Positions 59,178 to 64,000 of a DNA stretch of 64,000 bases are shown in pieces (the first letter of the stretch is position 1; the number at the start of each line of letters is the position of its first letter). This DNA is from Haliclona indistincta (Eukaryota; Porifera; Demospongiae; Haplosclerida; Chalinidae), in assembly GCA_964017065.1 (NCBI GenBank), contig OZ024784.1, positions 13,435,152 to 13,499,151 on the forward strand. Reading direction: 5' to 3'. Position numbers and translations under genes: made by a program. The notes beneath the pieces are model-generated. The model was not told the origin of the DNA and searched no databases. It was given only the letters and a program-made list of their open reading frames with translations.

Positions 59178-61286
59178 CTATTGCTGGCGACAGCCACTTT
59201 GCTTGGGTAGGAGAGATTCATTACTGCTTAAATCCAGGCCTTGACCTGCAGACGACATGATGTCTTTGCTCCTCTCCTGGAATACATCTTTGAACACAAA
59301 AAAGGTAGGCTGATCAATGACGACTATAGAGATTATACGGAGGCATTTGCTGTTCGTGTAGTTGTGATCAATGATAGAGTTGATGATGGCATTGGCAGCT
59401 AACTTGGAGTTCATACAGAAGTGTCCAGTACTAATAGGAGGGAAAGCAATGGAGAGAGCTTTTAATTCCTCAGCTTTGGTCAGAGAATTTTCAACTGCTT
59501 TTCTAAGGACACGTTGGCTGGAATTTGGTGTATGACGGTTTCCAGCACATTCAGGTCCTACAGCATGTATGACCCACTGGCACAGAAGGTCTCCTCCTGC
59601 TTCTGTCACTGCTACCTGGCTTTCCTCGAGGTTGCCATGTTGAGACAAATAAACGTTAGCTCTTTGCTGCACCTTATTCTTGCTGGCTGCATTGATGGCT
59701 CCAGCAACTCCTCCATGTAAAAGTAGTTTCCTGTTTGAAGCGCTTACAATGATTTCAGCTTTCTGATTAACAATATTTCCCTTGAGTAGGGACACTTTGC
59801 GACCGTCAGCCAAGTAGATAGTAAGAGCAAGCTCAGATTCAAGTTCTTGCAAAGCTTGTGAGAACTCATCTGTACAAAGACCAACTATTTGTATGGCATG
59901 AATGTCACTAACGTAGGACAAGCACAGCTGTTGGTAAGATTGATTATATGACTCAATTAAAGCCTTTGTGTCTTCTACAGTGCAGTTGGGAGGTACTAAG
60001 ATCAGGTCAAATTGTTGACTTTGGTTGGCAATGCACTTGTAGTTGTTCAAAAGACGAGAAACACTCACATCAAGGCTTTCAGTCGGAATAGCATTGATCG
60101 AGATAGAACCATCTTCTGGGGAATTGTACAGTACACCTCTTTGTCTACCGAGTTTGTTCTTGCTGAGCAAAGTCACCAACTGAGGATTGAGCCCATGAAC
60201 TACCTTCTTGCCTTCAATTGCTTCTGTGAGAGCAGCAGCATCAGGCTGCTCCTGGTTGACAGATTGAGCTTGCATTTCTTGCAATTCACAATCTTTTCTT
60301 TTGACGATTTCCTGATAACGTGCCAACTCTTGTTTTAGCAAATCAATCTCAGTTTGCATATCTGATTTGCATGTATTAGCTACTGGAGCAGTTTTGCATG
60401 TACTACTTGCCTTATACCAAGGAGATTCTTTGGCTTCGTCAAAATCATGGCAGAGTGATTCCAATGGAGGTCTCTCCTCTGGGACGTCTCTGAGACAAGT
60501 AAGGATCATTTTTTGAAAAGGATGGCCGTTAGGAATTAGCTGTATGTCTGTTTGTCTTCTGTCAATCTCACTTACAGGTATGCTAACGTAGCCTTTGAGA
60601 GAGCTGCCATCTGCCACCATGATCTCATGCTGGTCGGGCTGTGGAAATTTGCGGGTCACAATCTGTAAGAAGAGCACTCCAAATGAAAAGACATCTAGTT
60701 TCTCTGTGTACTGCGGAGGAGTTTTGAGAGCCTCAGGCGGCATGTATGGTGGGCTACCAGGGCAAGCGGTCATTTGTCCTTGCAGAGAATCTTTGAGTTT
60801 GGCGACTCCTAGGTCAGTGATCTTGGCACGTTTACCAGCAATCAAGAGGACATTGTTGCTAGATAGATCACGATAAACAATCCCTTTTGAGAGGAGATAA
60901 TAAAGTGCCAAGACAACATCATGACAGATATCTACTTGTATGTGGAGAGGGACATGAATTGATTCACAACGGCTCAAAAAATTGGTCAAACTCTCGTCCA
61001 TTAGTTCCATGAGGAGAGCAGGTTGACCTGTGTTCGGGTCTTCGTGTACTCCAAGAAACTGGACCACATTCGGATGAGATATAGAAGAGAAGAATTCACA
61101 CTCTTGTTTAAACTTCTGCATTACCAGAGGAGCGGCGGCTAGTGAAGAATGAATGAGCTTTGCTGCGCAGGGTAACTCGTCACATTTCGCCTTGTACACA
61201 GCTCCATAAGCACCGCTACCAAGGAACTTGGCGTGAAAAATTTGAACACGTTTGTAGGCAAACCGTCCTTGCAATGAAAGGGCCAT
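59178..61286 (-). CDS. Protein kinase - coiled coil - KH-like - macro domain protein (copy 1)
   Basis: An intronless frame of 702 residues. Kinase domain (about 15-290): Gly loop GSGAYG (23-28), Lys43 in CAAK, Glu61, catalytic loop YRDLSSNNV (137 on; the usual His is Tyr), DLG (157-159; the usual Phe is Leu), MPPEA (181-185), DVFSFG and Arg271. The sequence is TKL-like. A coiled coil (about 305-345) is followed by a region (365-490) resembling the KH-like repeats of PARP14/DTX3L, and a macro domain (about 494-675): LLKGNIVNQKAEIIVSASN, GGVAGAINAA, WVIHAVGP and PPISTG. Macro domains bind ADP-ribose. Here GDI is GNI and NAAN is SASN, but the GGVxGAI loop is kept, so binding is possible and hydrolysis unlikely. 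The paralogue lies 187 bp upstream. Confidence 0.88.
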   Translation of the reverse strand: MALSLQGRFAYKRVQIFHAKFLGSGAYGAVYKAKCDELPCAAKLIHSSLAAAPLVMQKFKQECEFFSSISHPNVVQFLGVHEDPNTGQPALLMELMDESLTNFLSRCESIHVPLHIQVDICHDVVLALYYLLSKGIVYRDLSSNNVLLIAGKRAKITDLGVAKLKDSLQGQMTACPGSPPYMPPEALKTPPQYTEKLDVFSFGVLFLQIVTRKFPQPDQHEIMVADGSSLKGYVSIPVSEIDRRQTDIQLIPNGHPFQKMILTCLRDVPEERPPLESLCHDFDEAKESPWYKASSTCKTAPVANTCKSDMQTEIDLLKQELARYQEIVKRKDCELQEMQAQSVNQEQPDAAALTEAIEGKKVVHGLNPQLVTLLSKNKLGRQRGVLYNSPEDGSISINAIPTESLDVSVSRLLNNYKCIANQSQQFDLILVPPNCTVEDTKALIESYNQSYQQLCLSYVSDIHAIQIVGLCTDEFSQALQELESELALTIYLADGRKVSLLKGNIVNQKAEIIVSASNRKLLLHGGVAGAINAASKNKVQQRANVYLSQHGNLEESQVAVTEAGGDLLCQWVIHAVGPECAGNRHTPNSSQRVLRKAVENSLTKAEELKALSIAFPPISTGHFCMNSKLAANAIINSIIDHNYTNSKCLRIISIVVIDQPTFFVFKDVFQERSKDIMSSAGQGLDLSSNESLLPKQSGCRQQ

Positions 61287-61473
61287 TCTAAAACTCTATT
61301 TTCCAGCAGAGTTACCGCCACTACTCGGTCTCCAAACCATACACCAGATGCAGACTCAGTACAGTGGGCGTTCTCCTTGTGCTAGAGGGTATTCCCCTTA
61401 TTATGTAACCCAAAAATTTTATTAGTGATAAAAATTATAACGCGGTATTGATTAAAATTTGGCAGAGTGGTGG

Positions 61474-63765
61474 TCATTGGTTTTTGCAAGAAGAAGGAGC
61501 AATATCAGAAACATCAGGATGGTTTGCCTTAGATAGTGCACTCCTGGTCTGAGGTGATACTTTAGCTGCCGATGATTTCAATAATTTCGAGAAAACTAGA
61601 GAACTACGATCAATGAGAGTATCAGCAAAAACTTCGAATATGTCTTCTTTGAGTAAGACAAGTCGGATGCTTGAAATGGAACTCTGTGGCTTGAACTTAA
61701 ACTGAATAACTCCTTCGATGATAGCACTTGCTGCTATACTGCAGTCTAGCCCCATGCTGCCTGTACCAATGGCTGGGATTGCAATAGAAGTTGCTTGAAG
61801 TGCTTCTGCCTTGTGGAGTATTCTATTAACTAGCTTCTTCAGAGTTTCATCTATTTCAGCAGCAATCTTTGCCAAATTTGGATTGCGCGATTCACCTTGG
61901 AAGATTCCTGAGGTACCAACAGCATGAATTATCCAGTCACACTTGAGGCTACCTCCAGCCTTAGTGGACATCACCTCACCAGATGCCAAGAAGTTGCTAT
62001 ACTTTTCAGTATACTCTTTGACGTGCTTCTGAACCTCAAAACCACTTGCTACATTAATGGCAGCAGCTACACCCCATCTTTGAGTGAGGTCAGGTGAAGC
62101 AGCACTCACGATAATAGACACCTCCTCATCAATGATGCTACCATACTTGACAGTCAGCTTTCTCTCACTCGGAAGAGTAATGGTGAGATTGAGATAATCA
62201 CTTATTTGCTGTGAACTGCGCAGTAGCAGTTCTGGCGTCTGTGAGATCACTTTGACCATCTTGGCATCTTCCAAGTGCTTGAAACTACTCTTCCTGTGAT
62301 CTAATTCACACAACTTTAAACATTTTCCAAGAAATTTACTTGGAAAAGTAGAGGAGATAGGCACGAAATCTAAACGCATTTGTCCAGAGTTAAAAACGTG
62401 CTTGTAGATTTGGAGAAACACACGAATGTTTTGCAGTAGCTCTTCACGTTCCTCTCGTGCAAAAATAGTGACTGAGCCAGATTCTAAGTTATAACGAAGC
62501 TGGTAAACAGACATACTTCTGTCATTTGCAATGATCGATAAGACCTCTGGACTGAAGCCAGATAATACGACGCCTGGAGGATGTGAATAATGACTTTTGG
62601 TTGGTTTGGTTGAGCGCTTCGATTCTGATTTAAGCCGCTCAATCTGTGACTCCCTGTCAGATAGTTGATCAGCAAGGTTCACTACATCTGACTGAAGATT
62701 AGCAACTTTTATCTCTAGCTCTTCTATCTCTTTCTTCTTCTCTTCCAACTGGTTTTTGTAAGATGCCTCAAGTTTTGCTATTTTGAGGTCGTCGTCTTGC
62801 TTCTCACCATCTTCAGTTGGCACTTTTTCAATTTGTGATTGACTTTCACAACTTTCTAGGTAGCCAGTTGATTTCTTAATGTCGGTAAGAAACAAACAGA
62901 GTCGTTCTGCAGAGGGACGTTCATCTGCTATGTCAAGAAGACAGTTGAGCATTTCCTCTCTTAGTGGGTGATCACTGGGAACAAGATCGATGTCTGGAGC
63001 CCGTCGCTCTGTTTCTGGTACCGGTAGTTTGAGAAAACCAGTTGGAGATCTCTTGTCAGCGATAAGAACTTCAGAAGGTCCAGGACTAGGTGATTTCCTG
63101 GTGATGATCTGAAGGACCACCACACCGAATGAAAATATGTCTAGTGTTTCTGTGTATATTGGAGGGTTGAGCCATGCTTCCGGCGGCATGTAAACTGGAC
63201 AGCCAGGCACCTGAGTATAGGAAGAAAGCGGTATAGATGTAGTTGAGGTAAGCTTGGACATTCCAAAGTCAGTGATCTTAGCACGTTTGCCGGCAATGAG
63301 AAGGACGTTATTGCTGGATAGATCTCGATGGATAATGCCATTTGAGTGTAGGTAGTGAAGAGCTAGAGTGATGTCATGACAGATATCTACTTGTGAGTGA
63401 AGGGGCACGTTCTCGAGTGAACCAAACTTTGCCAGGAAGTGAGTAAGGCTCTCGTCCATCAGCTCCATTAGGAGGACTGGCTGCTTAGACGAAGGATCAC
63501 GATGAATTCCAAGAAACTGGACGATATTGGGGTGCTTGATTGAGGACAGAAAGGCGCACTCTTGTAGGAACTTATCTGTTACCCAGCTCTGCCCCATGGC
63601 CACAAAACTCTGATGCAGATGTTTTGCTGCGCACGGCAGTTGATCACATACTGCCTTACATACTACACCATATGCACCGCTGCCAAGGCAGTCACTTTGG
63701 AAGATGTCTACGTTTTTGAACTGGCTCTGAAACTCGTCACTCTCCGATCCCTCAGTCGCCATCAT
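61474..63765 (-). CDS. Protein kinase - coiled coil - KH-like - macro domain protein (copy 2)
   Basis: An intronless frame of 763 residues with the same order of domains as copy 1. Kinase (about 20-305): GSGAYG (28-33), Lys48 in CAAK, Glu69, canonical HRDLSSNNV (146 on) and DFG (166-168), MPPEA, DIFSFG, so it should be active. A longer coiled coil (about 325-385: NQLEEKKKEIEELEIKVANL) precedes a KH-like region (about 400-530). The macro domain (about 535-725) is recognisable by VSIIVSAAS, CDWIIHAVG and PAIGTGSMG, but GDI is GSI, NAAN is SAAS and the GGVxGAI loop is WGVAAAI, so ADP-ribose binding is doubtful. Upstream lies about 235 bp to the window edge with no other gene. Role inferred: signalling linked to ADP-ribosylation or innate defence. 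Confidence 0.88.
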   Translation of the reverse strand: MMATEGSESDEFQSQFKNVDIFQSDCLGSGAYGVVCKAVCDQLPCAAKHLHQSFVAMGQSWVTDKFLQECAFLSSIKHPNIVQFLGIHRDPSSKQPVLLMELMDESLTHFLAKFGSLENVPLHSQVDICHDITLALHYLHSNGIIHRDLSSNNVLLIAGKRAKITDFGMSKLTSTTSIPLSSYTQVPGCPVYMPPEAWLNPPIYTETLDIFSFGVVVLQIITRKSPSPGPSEVLIADKRSPTGFLKLPVPETERRAPDIDLVPSDHPLREEMLNCLLDIADERPSAERLCLFLTDIKKSTGYLESCESQSQIEKVPTEDGEKQDDDLKIAKLEASYKNQLEEKKKEIEELEIKVANLQSDVVNLADQLSDRESQIERLKSESKRSTKPTKSHYSHPPGVVLSGFSPEVLSIIANDRSMSVYQLRYNLESGSVTIFAREEREELLQNIRVFLQIYKHVFNSGQMRLDFVPISSTFPSKFLGKCLKLCELDHRKSSFKHLEDAKMVKVISQTPELLLRSSQQISDYLNLTITLPSERKLTVKYGSIIDEEVSIIVSAASPDLTQRWGVAAAINVASGFEVQKHVKEYTEKYSNFLASGEVMSTKAGGSLKCDWIIHAVGTSGIFQGESRNPNLAKIAAEIDETLKKLVNRILHKAEALQATSIAIPAIGTGSMGLDCSIAASAIIEGVIQFKFKPQSSISSIRLVLLKEDIFEVFADTLIDRSSLVFSKLLKSSAAKVSPQTRSALSKANHPDVSDIAPSSCKNQ

Positions 63766-64000
63766 AGATCCGATTACTAAATAACCACGCCTAGTGCGGG
63801 GTGGAGCTGGTTGGTGTATGTGGGCGGTGGTTCTACACTTGATGCAAGCGATTTAGGCACATGTCTATGCAGCACTGTTCACTGCAAGTCTGCAATACAT
63901 TGACCAACAGATGTACACATCATGCATAGCTATTTAACAGCATTTTATTGTGAATGTTTGCTGCAGTTTTGTTTATGATTTTGCGCGGGAACAACAGTAT
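63766..64000. promoter_or_regulatory. Upstream region of kinase-macro copy 2
   Basis: Only 235 bp remain to the window edge. Immediately upstream of the start are GC-richer bases (ACCACGCCTAGTGCGGGGTG). No open frame of interest was seen. Confidence 0.3.

Overview
The window is eukaryotic nuclear DNA from an early-branching animal. The genes are intron-rich (many introns of about 40-100 bp with GT..AG ends), tightly packed, and orthologous to animal genes, including the animal-specific transcription factor COE/EBF, cyclin J and an FRS2-type PTB protein. The compact layout, AT-rich introns full of small inverted-repeat elements, and divergent protein sequences suggest a sponge (a demosponge such as Amphimedon). 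That assignment is inference. There is one 200-base run of N.

Layout, left to right: a possible gene start running off the left edge (-); a FAM184 coiled-coil gene (-); a claudin/PMP22-like tetraspan with PPxY motifs (+); mitoribosomal mS26 (+); a small unrecognised helical protein (+); mitoribosomal mL46 (-); a long low-complexity nuclear protein with a 30-bp coding minisatellite (+); ZDHHC16-type palmitoyltransferase (-); a membrane-anchored esterase-like protein lacking its nucleophile (-); KCTD9 (+, contains the gap); COE/EBF (-); a tentative small gene (-); chaperonin subunit CCT7 (+); nucleoporin NUP214 (-); cyclin J (-); the nuclease SNM1A/DCLRE1A with a PCNA-binding motif (+); an FRS2-like PTB protein (-); RRP12 (+); and two intronless tandem paralogues coding for kinase - coiled coil - KH-like - macro domain proteins (-).

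Most are housekeeping genes with no shared pathway. They are arranged as head-to-head pairs with short shared promoters (39-433 bp between start codons) and tail-to-tail pairs with 20-65 bp between stops at the tightest. Introns carry at least seven non-autonomous DNA transposons recognisable from their inverted termini. These include a pogo-like element nested in another element, a hAT-like element with an 8-bp target duplication, and a 3-kb element with 237-bp arms and an internal palindromic satellite.

The least ordinary part is the right end. Two adjacent intronless genes fuse a TKL-like kinase to a PARP14/DTX3L-style KH-macro module. The two copies have diverged at catalytic positions in opposite ways: one has unusual kinase motifs and a better-preserved macro domain, the other a canonical kinase and a decayed macro domain.

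Gene spans run from start codon to stop codon. Exons were read by eye from splice signals and protein homology, so internal boundaries may be off by a few bases.
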